This document shows, piece after piece, positions 56,194 through 64,000 of a stretch of DNA of 64,000 bases. Position numbers and translations under genes: made by a program. Position 1 is the stretch's first letter. Each line of letters opens with the position of its first letter. The notes beneath the pieces are model-generated. The model searched no databases and was not told the origin of the DNA. It saw only the letters and a list, made by a program, of their open reading frames with translations. The stretch is taken from IMG/VR virus record IMGVR_UViG_3300041583_000371, positions 1-64,000 of that record, one strand, 5' to 3'. Origin of the DNA: a virus.

Positions 56194-57411
56194 ATGAATT
56201 ACGAATCAGCACTTGATGTAGTATTAGACAGATTACGTTTGGAGTCGCGGTATAGGACTTTCATAGATATTGAACGTATAAGAGGTAGGTATCCTACTGC
56301 ATTATGGCACAAACCAAATGGGGATAAAAAAGAAATTACCGTTTGGTGTGGTAATGACTATCTTGGTATGGGGCAGCACCCAATCATTATAGATGCAATG
56401 ATTGCGGCATTAGATGCTACCGGAGCGGGTTCTGGGGGCACAAGAAACATTTCTGGGACAACAGTATACCATACCAGTCTTGAAAAAGAATTGGCGGAAT
56501 TACATGGAACAGAATCTGCTTTGGTTTTTACATCAGCCTATAATGCCAATGATGCCACATTATCAACTCTATCAAAAATATTCCAAAATCTCATAATATA
56601 TTCGGACGAACTAAATCATGCTTCTATTATAGAAGGGGTGCGGCGCAATAATACCACAAAAAGAATTTTTCGCCATAACGATGTTCAACATCTGCGTGAG
56701 TTGTTGAACAATGACGAACCTTCATTACCGAAGTTAATTGTATTTGAATCGATATATTCTATGGATGGTGATTTTGGGCCAATCAAAGAAATTTGTGATT
56801 TGGCTGAAGAGTTTAATGCACTCACATATATAGACGAGGTTCACGCGGTTGGTATGTATGGGCCGCGTGGTGCAGGTGTTGCGGAACGCGATGGTGTTAT
56901 GCATAAATTAGATATTATAAATGGTACATTAGCCAAAGCATATGGAGTTGCTGGTGGTTATATCGCGGCAAGCTCAAAAATGTGTGATGCTATACGGTCA
57001 TACGCCCCAGGTTTTATTTTCACATCTTCCATGCCACCATCAGTTGCCGCTGGTGCAACAGCGTCAGTTAGTTATTTGAAAAATGCACAACATTTGCGGG
57101 ACAAACAACAATTAAATGCAAAAATACTAAAAGATAGGTTTAAGTCGATAGGACTTCCTGTAATTGATTATGGTAGCCATATCGTACCAGTTCAAGTAGG
57201 CGACCCAATCAATTGCAAAATATTATCAGATATTCTACTCGAAAAATATGGCATATACGTTCAGCCAATTAATTTTCCTACAGTACCAAGAGGAACAGAA
57301 AGATTGCGCTTTACACCTTCGCCTTTGCATGATGTAGAACATATAGATGTATTGGTTAATGCCATGGAAGATATCTGGGCACATTATATCATAGGCGGAA
57401 ATGCTACGTGA
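56194..57411 (+). CDS. hemA: 5-aminolevulinate synthase
   Basis: 405 aa from ATG 56194 (GGAGGG upstream). Alpha-oxoamine synthase fold: [69 protein letters not shown] and the PLP lysine in [15 protein letters not shown] (~residue 248). It condenses glycine and succinyl-CoA to ALA, first step of heme synthesis in alphaproteobacteria. Nearly full length against bacterial enzymes. A heme oxygenase gene is on the same genome. Confidence 0.95.
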   Translation: MNYESALDVVLDRLRLESRYRTFIDIERIRGRYPTALWHKPNGDKKEITVWCGNDYLGMGQHPIIIDAMIAALDATGAGSGGTRNISGTTVYHTSLEKELAELHGTESALVFTSAYNANDATLSTLSKIFQNLIIYSDELNHASIIEGVRRNNTTKRIFRHNDVQHLRELLNNDEPSLPKLIVFESIYSMDGDFGPIKEICDLAEEFNALTYIDEVHAVGMYGPRGAGVAERDGVMHKLDIINGTLAKAYGVAGGYIAASSKMCDAIRSYAPGFIFTSSMPPSVAAGATASVSYLKNAQHLRDKQQLNAKILKDRFKSIGLPVIDYGSHIVPVQVGDPINCKILSDILLEKYGIYVQPINFPTVPRGTERLRFTPSPLHDVEHIDVLVNAMEDIWAHYIIGGNAT

Positions 57412-57669
57412 TTACACATATTTTAAATTGAAAAATTATTTTACCAAAGCTGATTTTAAATATATAGAATTTAACAATAAAATTTATAAAAATCACTAGG
57501 TTTCTACCACTTCATCCCATTAACATTGATTATACCAAGATTTTTATACTTGTCAAGACATAAAATGCATGTTTATTGAAATAAGTATAAATAGTGAAAT
57601 ACAGCAAAATATATTTGTATGAATAACCAAATCATGCTACTGTATTCAAGAACAAATAGAGGAGTGCCT
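57412..57669 (+). other. AT-rich intergenic region with late promoter
   Basis: No gene. Contains TATAAATA (57586-57593) and the GAGGAG ribosome site of the next gene; otherwise AT-rich DNA without clear structure. Confidence 0.5.
57586..57593 (+). promoter_or_regulatory. T4-type late promoter core
   Basis: Exact TATAAATA, 77 bases before GTG 57670. Confidence 0.75.
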
Positions 57670-58725
57670 GTGAAAAGCTTCAAAGAATATATTTCTGAAA
57701 ATACAGAAGCTACCAACATCTTCAAAAATGCAAAAGGCATTGCTTTTTACATCAAGGGCGAAAAAAGAAAACAATCCTATATTGATGCACTGACTGCACT
57801 TGAAATTGCAGCAGAAGAGAAAGAAATATATAACGCAAGATTTGATGAATACAAATCAAGCATAAATCTTGGCATCGAGTATGCTTACAATACCATGTTT
57901 GCTGAAATACAGAAAGATGTGAGAGATGCTGGGCAAGAAACATCTGACCTTTGGAGTATGACTTCGGCAGGTGATGTTAAGAAAATAACTAAAATTTTCA
58001 ATAGTATGACGCCAAAAAATAACAAGGCGATATCCTTTACTAATGCCATTTCAGATATTCATGGTGGCTTCAAGATTATAAAAAGTTATGTCAAAGCGGG
58101 TAAGCCCCCTGCACAACCAAAACCAGATCAATTTTACAAGCCCATTGCTTCTGTTGATGCTACAAAATTAGCATTAAAATTCATGAAAGAGGCTTCCGAT
58201 TCTTTTTCTAAAGAATTAAGAACCAACATAGAATCGCAAATGATGACAGCATATAATAAAATAAAAAATTTGACCGACCCTAAAGAATTGCCATCATCTC
58301 CTACTATACAGCAAGTCGCCTCTACTATATTTTTGCTGAGGAAAAAAGATGGCAAACCACTACTGGAATTGATTTCTGGCCACAAAGAAAGAGTAGAAAA
58401 ACTCATTAACGATAGTGTGAATTCTATCGTAGATGGGTTTGTTTCAAAAAGCTCTTCTAAACTTTCTTTGATACTTCAAAAAAAAGATGCCCCAAAATCA
58501 CACAAAATTGTTCGTACAAATGTAAATAATGGCATGGTCGAAAATGTTATGCAATTTGAGTTCAACGATGGTAGCAGTTTTACTATGGAAAGCAGTGTTG
58601 TATTTAAGCGTAGCTCTGGCGGAAAGTTATTTTTTCAATACCCAACACGATTCAGAAACATAAAAATGGCAGATGGTTCTATGATGAAATCCCCATCTGA
58701 AGAAAAAATGATAAAAGAATTTTGA
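57670..58725 (+). CDS. putative internal head protein, late
   Basis: 351 aa from GTG 57670 with GAGGAG six bases upstream (a frame-open ATG at 57619 lacks a ribosome site). The start VKSFKEYISENTEATN is of the same kind as the Alt-like and 23936 proteins and T4 internal proteins. Long helical body, C-terminal beta domain (NVMQFEFNDGSSFTMESSVV...FQYPTRFRNIKMADG). A late gene isolated among early genes. Function unknown; packaging inferred. Confidence 0.7.
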   Translation: MKSFKEYISENTEATNIFKNAKGIAFYIKGEKRKQSYIDALTALEIAAEEKEIYNARFDEYKSSINLGIEYAYNTMFAEIQKDVRDAGQETSDLWSMTSAGDVKKITKIFNSMTPKNNKAISFTNAISDIHGGFKIIKSYVKAGKPPAQPKPDQFYKPIASVDATKLALKFMKEASDSFSKELRTNIESQMMTAYNKIKNLTDPKELPSSPTIQQVASTIFLLRKKDGKPLLELISGHKERVEKLINDSVNSIVDGFVSKSSSKLSLILQKKDAPKSHKIVRTNVNNGMVENVMQFEFNDGSSFTMESSVVFKRSSGGKLFFQYPTRFRNIKMADGSMMKSPSEEKMIKEF

Positions 58726-58748
58726 TATCAACAAAGGAAAATAGCAAA

Positions 58749-59270
58749 GTGATCAGATATAAAGCTTATATACAAGACCCAATGTCTAAGTGGAAAAATA
58801 AAGAACCAGCTAAGTATGCAAGGCATCTTCAAATGTTTTTTGGACCACCGGAAGAATTGACAGAAAAAAGAGCAGTGTGGTATGAAAAAGATGGTTTCAT
58901 CCGCATAGAAGTGTTAGATGAATTTGTCCTACATGCTTCACCTAGCCCACATCATGATTATGTATATTGTTATGTGAATCTGAAAATTCCCCATGATTTA
59001 GCTGATGACTTGGCGAAAAGTAGTGAAAGCATCCTTATTGATAATCTTAAAAGTGAGCTTGGGGCACGTTGTGCTAGTCTTGCTGCAAACGCTGTTACGA
59101 TACAATACGTTATGGATGTAGTAGAAGAAAGAGTAGCACCATCTAAAGCAGAATACGAAAAGCGAATAAAGTCTATGACGAAAATGTTCAATGATGGACA
59201 AATATTTGAGTTGGATTGGTGGAAAGATATGTCAGGTGATACTGACCCCGAAAACCCTTATTACCAATAA
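58749..59270 (+). CDS. hypothetical protein, 173 aa
   Basis: GTG 58749 with AAAGGAAA upstream. KAYIQDPMSKWKNKEPAKYARHLQMFFG then strands with HASPSPHHDYVYCYVNLKIP, and a helical C-terminus ending in an acidic DPENPYYQ. No family recognised. Probably in the same late unit as the preceding gene. Confidence 0.65.
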   Translation: MIRYKAYIQDPMSKWKNKEPAKYARHLQMFFGPPEELTEKRAVWYEKDGFIRIEVLDEFVLHASPSPHHDYVYCYVNLKIPHDLADDLAKSSESILIDNLKSELGARCASLAANAVTIQYVMDVVEERVAPSKAEYEKRIKSMTKMFNDGQIFELDWWKDMSGDTDPENPYYQ

Positions 59271-59283
59271 TGCAATTTTGCAG

Positions 59284-59312
59284 TTGACATATATATTGAT
59301 ACTGTGTAACCT
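59284..59312 (+). promoter_or_regulatory. sigma70-type promoter
   Basis: TTGACA, 17-bp spacer, TAACCT (weak -10). Confidence 0.45.
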
Positions 59313-59338
59313 ATATAAGTACAATATGGAGATATGTT

Positions 59339-59557
59339 ATGTGGCACACTACTGATGGAAACATGTTAGCAGCAGATAATTTCTACAATCAACCGACGAT
59401 AGAAGATGAAGCACAAGAAATATTAGAGTCTCTTTCTGAATTTGAGATTTCTGATCTTATCGAAGACCTCAAAGAAACAGATGAAAATTTCAATTCATTA
59501 GACCCTAATGAATCCGTTTTTGCATACATTGTAGAAAACATTGATAATTTTACCTGA
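59339..59557 (+). CDS. acidic hypothetical protein, 72 aa
   Basis: MWHTTDGNMLAADNFYNQPTIEDEAQEI..., strongly acidic helices; could be a DNA-mimic type inhibitor, unproven. ATGGAGA upstream. Confidence 0.65.
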   Translation: MWHTTDGNMLAADNFYNQPTIEDEAQEILESLSEFEISDLIEDLKETDENFNSLDPNESVFAYIVENIDNFT

Positions 59558-59647
59558 GAAGATGTTTTTGCGTGACAAGTTACTGTAATGGGATGATGTG
59601 TATTAGACAAAAGTATATCAAACACAATTGAAAAATAAGAGAATAAT

Positions 59648-59800
59648 ATGAAAATTTATCTAACACACTTGGGTATGGTACAATATCTTGGAATTAGTTT
59701 CGGGATTATTTTGCCATCTCTTTTTAGCACTAAAAGCGCAATTATGGTTTGCTTTGGACCAGCCTATATCATCCTAATGCTGCCATACATGGCTGGGTGA
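59648..59800 (+). CDS. 50-aa membrane protein
   Basis: ATG 59648, stop TGA 59798. Two hydrophobic segments (LGISFGIILPSLF and AIMVCFGPAYIILMLPYM). Unknown. Confidence 0.55.
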   Translation: MKIYLTHLGMVQYLGISFGIILPSLFSTKSAIMVCFGPAYIILMLPYMAG

Positions 59801-59847
59801 AAACTTTTGTAATGAAACCTTCCTAAAATAATTAAATGTCACTAAAT

Positions 59848-59876
59848 GAAATAGTAGCTTCAAAAACTACTATTTC
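59848..59876. terminator. terminator hairpin abutting a promoter
   Basis: GAAATAGTAG / CTACTATTTC; GTGTTGACA follows directly. Confidence 0.7.
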
Positions 59877-59879
59877 GTG

Positions 59880-59909
59880 TTGACATTTGGTAATTGTTTG
59901 TGGTATGAT
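59880..59909 (+). promoter_or_regulatory. sigma70-type promoter of dda
   Basis: TTGACA (59880-59885), 18-bp spacer, TATGAT (59904-59909). Confidence 0.7.
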
Positions 59910-59949
59910 GATAGTTAATAAAATATGTAAATAACAATAGGATAATTTA

Positions 59950-61050
59950 ATGCAATGGAATAGCCAGCAAGAGCCTGCTTTGAAAGCAGCGAACACTTGG
60001 TTTTATAGAGATTCTAAAAAACAACAAATATTCAGAGTTTTTGGATTTGCTGGGACTGGAAAAACTACATTAGCAAGACATTTTGCTGAAAATATAGATG
60101 GTGATGTTTGTTATGCATCTTTTACAGGTAAAGCAGCACTTGTAATGCGAAAAAACGGTTGCGTTGGTGCAAAAACTATTCACAGCCTGATTTACAAACC
60201 AGTTGTGAACGATCAAGGGCAAGTATCATTTAAACTCAATAAAAAAGAAAGTCCAGTGAATGATTGCGCATTGATAATCATTGATGAGTGCTCAATGGTC
60301 GATGAAGAGCTTGCTAAAGATCTACTTTCTTTCAAAAAGCCAATTCTTGTTTTGGGTGATCCGGCGCAGCTACCACCAGTAAAGGGTGCAGGATATTTTA
60401 CTGAATGCAAGCCTGATATTATGCTCACAGAAATTCACAGACAAGCAGCTGACAATCCAATTATTTATTTGGCAAATGAAGTTAGAAATGGTCGGATGCC
60501 CGATATAGGACAATATGGCGGAAGTCGGGTTGTGGATAAAGTATCAAGTGAAGAAGTATTAAGTGCAGATCAGGTTATTGTAGGAAGAAATGCGACCCGC
60601 GAAAGACTAAACTCAAAAATGCGGAAAATGAAAGGCATAGACAGCGATTTACCAATAAAAGGCGATAAACTTATTTGTTGTAGAAATGATTCTACTTTGG
60701 GTATTTTTAATGGTGGCATGTTTACAGTAGAGGCCATATTAGATAAAAAATTCAAAACAAACTTTATCCATATGAGTGTTAATAGCGATGACTTTGATTC
60801 TATTCCACCATTAGTAAAAGTACACAAGAGCCTTTTTGATTATGAAATACCAAAACCAGATTGGAAAATGCTGAAGGGCAGCCAAGAATTCGACTTTGGA
60901 TATGCCATTACTTGCCACCGAACACAAGGTTCGCAATGGAAAAATGTTTTGATTTATGATGAGTCTTGGTGCTTTAGAGATGATTGGAATCGGTGGCTGT
61001 ATACTGCAATAACTAGAGCTGAAGAAGATATTGTGCTGTATAAAGTTTAA
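59950..61050 (+). CDS. dda: Dda-like superfamily 1 DNA helicase
   Basis: 366 aa; T4 Dda is 439. Helicase motifs: GFAGTGKTT (Walker A), IIIDECSMVD (II), LVLGDPAQLPPV (III), LTEIHRQ (IV), TCHRTQGSQW (V) and YTAITRAEE (VI), of the RecD/Dda branch. A 5'-3' helicase that helps start replication and clears protein from DNA. Own early promoter. Confidence 0.93.
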   Translation: MQWNSQQEPALKAANTWFYRDSKKQQIFRVFGFAGTGKTTLARHFAENIDGDVCYASFTGKAALVMRKNGCVGAKTIHSLIYKPVVNDQGQVSFKLNKKESPVNDCALIIIDECSMVDEELAKDLLSFKKPILVLGDPAQLPPVKGAGYFTECKPDIMLTEIHRQAADNPIIYLANEVRNGRMPDIGQYGGSRVVDKVSSEEVLSADQVIVGRNATRERLNSKMRKMKGIDSDLPIKGDKLICCRNDSTLGIFNGGMFTVEAILDKKFKTNFIHMSVNSDDFDSIPPLVKVHKSLFDYEIPKPDWKMLKGSQEFDFGYAITCHRTQGSQWKNVLIYDESWCFRDDWNRWLYTAITRAEEDIVLYKV

Positions 61051-61054
61051 AACA

Positions 61055-61091
61055 CAACACCCAAAATCAGAAAAATTGATTTTGGGTGTTG
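61055..61091. terminator. 15-bp hairpin overlapping a promoter
   Basis: CAACACCCAAAATCA pairs with TGATTTTGGGTGTTG; the last bases are the TTG of TTGACA (61089-61094). Confidence 0.85.
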
Positions 61092-61117
61092 ACAACTCAT
61101 ATTTGTTGCTATATGTG
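61089..61117 (+). promoter_or_regulatory. sigma70-type promoter
   Basis: TTGACA, 17-bp spacer, TATGTG (weak -10). Confidence 0.55.
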
Positions 61118-61147
61118 TTAATAGTAGTAAACACAGAAAGAGACAAA

Positions 61148-61345
61148 ATGACATATGCAGAAGCACTTAGCGCGGCAAAGATTGCAATTTCGTTCTCAAG
61201 CGCCACGCGCAGTCATGCCAAGCACTGGAATAAATTGGATGATGCTTTGCGCGCATTGCCATTTTCTGAATTTGAGAATATCTATGATAACGCCATCAAA
61301 GGCGAAACAGAAGCAGATTTTGCTATTGTCTGTATGTGTGAGTGA
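61148..61345 (+). CDS. small hypothetical protein, 65 aa
   Basis: ATG 61148 after AAAGAGAC. MTYAEALSAAKIAISFSSATRSHAKHWNKLDDALRALP, helical. Somewhat GC-richer than neighbours. Unknown. Confidence 0.65.
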   Translation: MTYAEALSAAKIAISFSSATRSHAKHWNKLDDALRALPFSEFENIYDNAIKGETEADFAIVCMCE

Positions 61346-61426
61346 GTGAAGAGAAAATAGTTCTTGACACCAATTTGAAAATATACTAACTTATACAAGT
61401 AATCAGAAAACATGAAAGAATGTAAA

Positions 61427-62215
61427 ATGACCGAACAGAACAATCGCGACAAAATGCTTCAGCGTGTTATGAATCTTCGCGCAAAAGCCGAAAATGACGG
61501 TGCTTCCGAGTCTGAAATGCAAAGTGCTTTCACTATGGCAGCAAAACTTATGGACGCCTACAACATCGAAGAAGCAGAACTTGCGCTTGCAGAAACAGAA
61601 GGCCGCATCGTTCTTGACATCATCAATAAAGTAGTTGACACCTCTTGTCTGAACGGTAAACAGCGCCACAAAATTGTGTTGTGTCTTGCTGGTGTTTCGG
61701 CATTCACCTCCACCAAAGCGGTTTATAATCGTTATTCAGGCGATATCACTTTCACTGGCCACCGCCCAGATGTTGAACTTTCAAACTACCTCATTGCCGT
61801 TATCAAAGAAGCCCTTGATCGTGAATATGAAAACTACCGCATGAATAACAAAGCTGTTGGGTATGGTGCAAAAACAGCATTCCAGACTTCCATGGCTTCG
61901 CGGATTTCGTTGCGCCTGTTTCAAATGGCAAAGGAAGCCGATGAGAATCGTAGAAAAGAAAAAGTAAAAGCCGAAAGTTTGCAGATTGAAAACACGGACA
62001 CTTCATCTTATACTGCTCTTGTAATTTCTGAAATTGCTGATATGAAGCGCAAAGAAGTTGACGCCGCGTATCATAAAGCGCACCCTCGCCTTCGGACCTC
62101 GGCAAGCTTTAGCTTTGGGAATAACACTACGGCGCACGGCGCAGGGCGGTCTGCTGGTGATCGTGTGAACCTAAACCGTGCCATCTCTTCGGGATCACAA
62201 AGGCGGGTGGCATAA
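61427..62215 (+). CDS. DUF2786-domain protein
   Basis: 262 aa (ATG 61427; ATG 61412 in frame). N-terminal MLQRVMNLRAKAENDGASESEMQSAFTMAAKLMDAYNIEEAEL is the DUF2786 pattern; next comes a domain with ITFTGHRPDVELSNYL and a helical, basic tail ending in Gly/Arg-rich HGAGRSAGDRV. DUF2786 proteins are widespread in phages; role unknown. GC content clearly above the flanks. Confidence 0.8.
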   Translation: MTEQNNRDKMLQRVMNLRAKAENDGASESEMQSAFTMAAKLMDAYNIEEAELALAETEGRIVLDIINKVVDTSCLNGKQRHKIVLCLAGVSAFTSTKAVYNRYSGDITFTGHRPDVELSNYLIAVIKEALDREYENYRMNNKAVGYGAKTAFQTSMASRISLRLFQMAKEADENRRKEKVKAESLQIENTDTSSYTALVISEIADMKRKEVDAAYHKAHPRLRTSASFSFGNNTTAHGAGRSAGDRVNLNRAISSGSQRRVA

Positions 62216-62216
62216 A

Positions 62217-62240
62217 AAAGTGGGGAGTAATCCCCACTTT
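62217..62240. terminator. rho-independent terminator
   Basis: AAAGTGGGGA / TCCCCACTTT, GTAA loop, T-rich tail. Confidence 0.85.
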
Positions 62241-62253
62241 ATACTTTTTAATG

Positions 62254-62281
62254 TTGACAATAGGTTTGAATTTGGTATTGT
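62254..62281 (+). promoter_or_regulatory. sigma70-type promoter
   Basis: TTGACA, 16-bp spacer, TATTGT. Confidence 0.55.
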
Positions 62282-62316
62282 GGTTTTGTAGAAACAATCA
62301 AAGAAAGATTATTGAT

Positions 62317-62754
62317 ATGCTACATACACTTGATTTTAAAGGTTGGGAAAATTTTACTGCTTGGTGTGTTCCTACTGCAGTTTCGCTTTTGACTGGTTCG
62401 CCTGTAGGGCATATGCATAGTCGTGCAGCGATGATGCAAAATATTGCTAGAAAAGATGTTAAAGGCGTATTTATTGAGGAGGCGGTTCTTTTGTTGCGGG
62501 AACAAGGATACAATGCTATTCCTATCGATATGATAAGCCGTTGGAAAACCCCTCCTTCAATTGACAAATTTCTTGCTGGTCGTTCATCTTATGAAATGGT
62601 GATGCCAGTTATGTTCGCAACCGATGACCATATGATGACAGCCCATTTTGGTCATGCAGCTGACAATTGGACCAAAAAGCCTGTTCCAATTGCATCTTTC
62701 CCAAAACTAAATCGTAAAGTTGTTGTCGCATGGGTGGTATCAAAAGCAAAATAA
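62317..62754 (+). CDS. possible papain-fold cysteine peptidase-like protein
   Basis: 145 aa from ATG 62317. WCVPTAVSLLTG (Cys at a helix start), later FATDDHMMTAHFGHAADNW with His followed by Asp-Asn, a layout like C39/papain-type peptidases (C...H...N). The match is by motif order only; the catalytic role is not proven. Confidence 0.5.
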   Translation: MLHTLDFKGWENFTAWCVPTAVSLLTGSPVGHMHSRAAMMQNIARKDVKGVFIEEAVLLLREQGYNAIPIDMISRWKTPPSIDKFLAGRSSYEMVMPVMFATDDHMMTAHFGHAADNWTKKPVPIASFPKLNRKVVVAWVVSKAK

Positions 62755-62764
62755 AGGAATTAAA

Positions 62765-63022
62765 ATGAGACTAAAACCCGAAAATCTGAAAGTTGGTTCT
62801 ACTTTTTATGAGTGTCAATATGGAATTAATTTAAAGTTTACCGTAACGGTAGAACCATATTGTATTGATGGAAAAATTCAATGGGAAGCACTATCAGAAA
62901 ACGATAAACCAACTAATTTTATGAACACTGTTGGCTATGAAAATTATGGCCCCAAAATTTATTCCGAACCAGCATATACTATGAAAGATTTTCGGGCTTT
63001 GAAAGAAAGTACAATGGAGTAA
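62765..63022 (+). CDS. small beta-strand protein, 85 aa
   Basis: ATG 62765 after AAAGGAA. MRLKPENLKVGSTFYECQYGINLKFTVTVEPY, compact strands. Similar short proteins are common in T4-like early regions. Unknown. Confidence 0.65.
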   Translation: MRLKPENLKVGSTFYECQYGINLKFTVTVEPYCIDGKIQWEALSENDKPTNFMNTVGYENYGPKIYSEPAYTMKDFRALKESTME

Positions 63023-63026
63023 AAAT

Positions 63027-63590
63027 ATGACAAGAAACATTTGGGTAAGTAGCGACCTTCATTTATTCCATGCAAATATGCTTAATTTTGTTGACGATGA
63101 AGGAAAGCCCCAGCGGGCATTTTCAAATGCACTTGATATGAATCAACATATTTTGGATTCGCACAACTCTGTAGTCAAAAAAGGAGACATTTGGTATAAT
63201 TTGGGTGATGTTCTGATAGGTAGTAAAGAAGAATTCAAAACATTATGGCCAAAATTTAATGGTTCTAAACGTCTAATCGTAGGCAATCATGATGACATTC
63301 CATTTCTTTCTAATGGTGGTTTCTTTTCTAAAGTACTAATGTGGAGACAATTTCCTGAATATGAATTAATTCTTTCGCATGTCCCATTACATGAAAGTTC
63401 AATATATAGTAGCAAAGATATAAGTGCGCCTCTTCTGTCTGTCCATGGGCATATCCATACTCGCCCTTCCCCTTCAAGAATGCATTATTGTGTATGCGTA
63501 GAACAAATAGATTATACGCCTGTAAATATTGAGGATCTTGCTGTAATCGCAAGGGAGCGTAGAAAAGAATGGCGCGAAAAAAGCAGTTGA
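63027..63590 (+). CDS. calcineurin-like phosphoesterase
   Basis: 187 aa. Motifs SSDLHLFHANML, IWYNLGDVLIG, LIVGNHDDI, ILSHVPLHES and SVHGHIHTRPS, the YfcE/ phage branch of metallophosphoesterases. Directly precedes the RNA ligase promoter. Substrate unknown. Confidence 0.88.
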   Translation: MTRNIWVSSDLHLFHANMLNFVDDEGKPQRAFSNALDMNQHILDSHNSVVKKGDIWYNLGDVLIGSKEEFKTLWPKFNGSKRLIVGNHDDIPFLSNGGFFSKVLMWRQFPEYELILSHVPLHESSIYSSKDISAPLLSVHGHIHTRPSPSRMHYCVCVEQIDYTPVNIEDLAVIARERRKEWREKSS

Positions 63591-63615
63591 CATGACAAGA
63601 CGTATGGGATATATT
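63587..63615 (+). promoter_or_regulatory. sigma70-type promoter of RNA ligase gene
   Basis: TTGACA, 17-bp spacer, TATATT. Confidence 0.75.
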
Positions 63616-63647
63616 TTTACTGGAATAATATACAAGGGAATTTTAAT

Positions 63648-64000
63648 ATGAGCGAGTTTAAAAAGTTTACGTCAATCGAAAAGTTTTCAGACGTGTGGCT
63701 CAAAGCACAAAAATATTGTGTGGGCGAGTTTAAACTTCGCTCAAAGATCAAACTTCATGGAACAAATGGTGCGATCAGAATTGTAGATGGCGTAGTAGCT
63801 GCACAAAAAAGAACATCAGATGTGACGCCGCTTTCTGATAATGCTGGTTTTGCTTTTTGGGCAACTAGCATCAACTGGAAAACTGAACAAAACGTAATCA
63901 TTTACGGTGAATGGGCGGGGCCAGGTGTTCAAAAATCAGATGCGATTTGTCTAACTGATCGTAAACGGTTTTATGTGTTTGGAGTGCTTCTATTGGGGCC
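63648..64000 (+). CDS. Rnl2-family RNA ligase, cut by window end
   Basis: First 117 residues only. Nucleotidyl-transfer motif I is KLHGTNGAIRI (Lys is the adenylated residue), followed by RTSDVTPLSDNAGF and motif IIIa-like IIYGEWAGPGVQ. The Rnl2 group seals nicks in RNA duplexes. With the P-loop kinase at 45301 it may repair cut tRNA; that is inference. ATG 63648 after AAGGGAA. Confidence 0.85.
   Translation, partial: MSEFKKFTSIEKFSDVWLKAQKYCVGEFKLRSKIKLHGTNGAIRIVDGVVAAQKRTSDVTPLSDNAGFAFWATSINWKTEQNVIIYGEWAGPGVQKSDAICLTDRKRFYVFGVLLLG

Noticed and set aside
1-64000. Genome-wide recoding of TAG to an amino acid
   Set aside because: Many genes with clear ends stop at TAG (for example 11923, 24643, 30277, 30569, 31335, 36232), and only one gene has an obvious internal TAG.

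Overview
The window is a 64 kb piece of a T4-like (Tevenvirinae-type) myovirus genome. The evidence is a set of T4 replication and nucleotide genes (gp32, UvsX, gp41, gp61 primase, Dda, thymidylate synthase, DHFR, NrdA/NrdB), a gp33-like late coactivator, an Alt-like ADP-ribosyltransferase, Rnl2-type RNA ligase, GH19 endolysin with spanins and a holin, and about a dozen exact copies of the T4 late promoter core TATAAATA. Every gene I could support is on the + strand, and the DNA is AT-rich. Two features point to an alphaproteobacterial host: a circularly permuted two-piece tmRNA gene and a phage-borne 5-aminolevulinate synthase (Shemin pathway). The specific host cannot be read from the window.

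Layout. 1-4.3 kb: 16-bp tandem repeats, tRNAs and odd tRNA-like RNAs, a broken homing endonuclease and several hairpin-rich non-coding stretches. 4.3-9.6 kb: Dps, an adenine methyltransferase, a PPP-type phosphatase with a frameshift, membrane proteins and unknown proteins. 9.6-14 kb: Alt-like toxin-fold enzyme with a small tail paralogue, an outer-membrane beta-barrel, the two-piece tmRNA and heme oxygenase. 14-19.6 kb: gp33-like protein, gp32, UvsX, and helicase gp41 split into two genes by a split intein. 19.6-31.3 kb: late, virion-associated proteins with repeated N-terminal modules, then the lysis cassette. 31.4-39.4 kb: primase, methyltransferase, DHFR, thymidylate synthase and NrdA/NrdB; nrdA is split by a second split intein with an HNH homing endonuclease between the halves. 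39.5-63.6 kb: many small early genes with sigma70-type promoters, plus SleB-like hydrolase, SLOG protein, ClpP-like protease, P-loop kinase, NAMPT (nadV), ALA synthase (hemA), Dda, DUF2786 protein and phosphoesterases. The window ends inside an RNA ligase gene.

How it works together. Early genes follow TTGACA/TATAAT-like promoters, often placed directly on a terminator hairpin. Late genes, the tmRNA and the homing endonucleases follow TATAAATA. The gp33-like protein fits this switch. Nucleotide genes feed replication; nadV, hemA and heme oxygenase are host-metabolism genes (NAD salvage, heme supply, heme breakdown). The most notable items are the permuted phage tmRNA with tag ANTNAKPEMRLAA under a late promoter, two fractured essential genes held together by split inteins, and homing endonuclease genes whose ribosome site lies in a hairpin with a late promoter in its loop. 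Several genes look interrupted by one lost base in a homopolymer, so sequence quality should be kept in mind.
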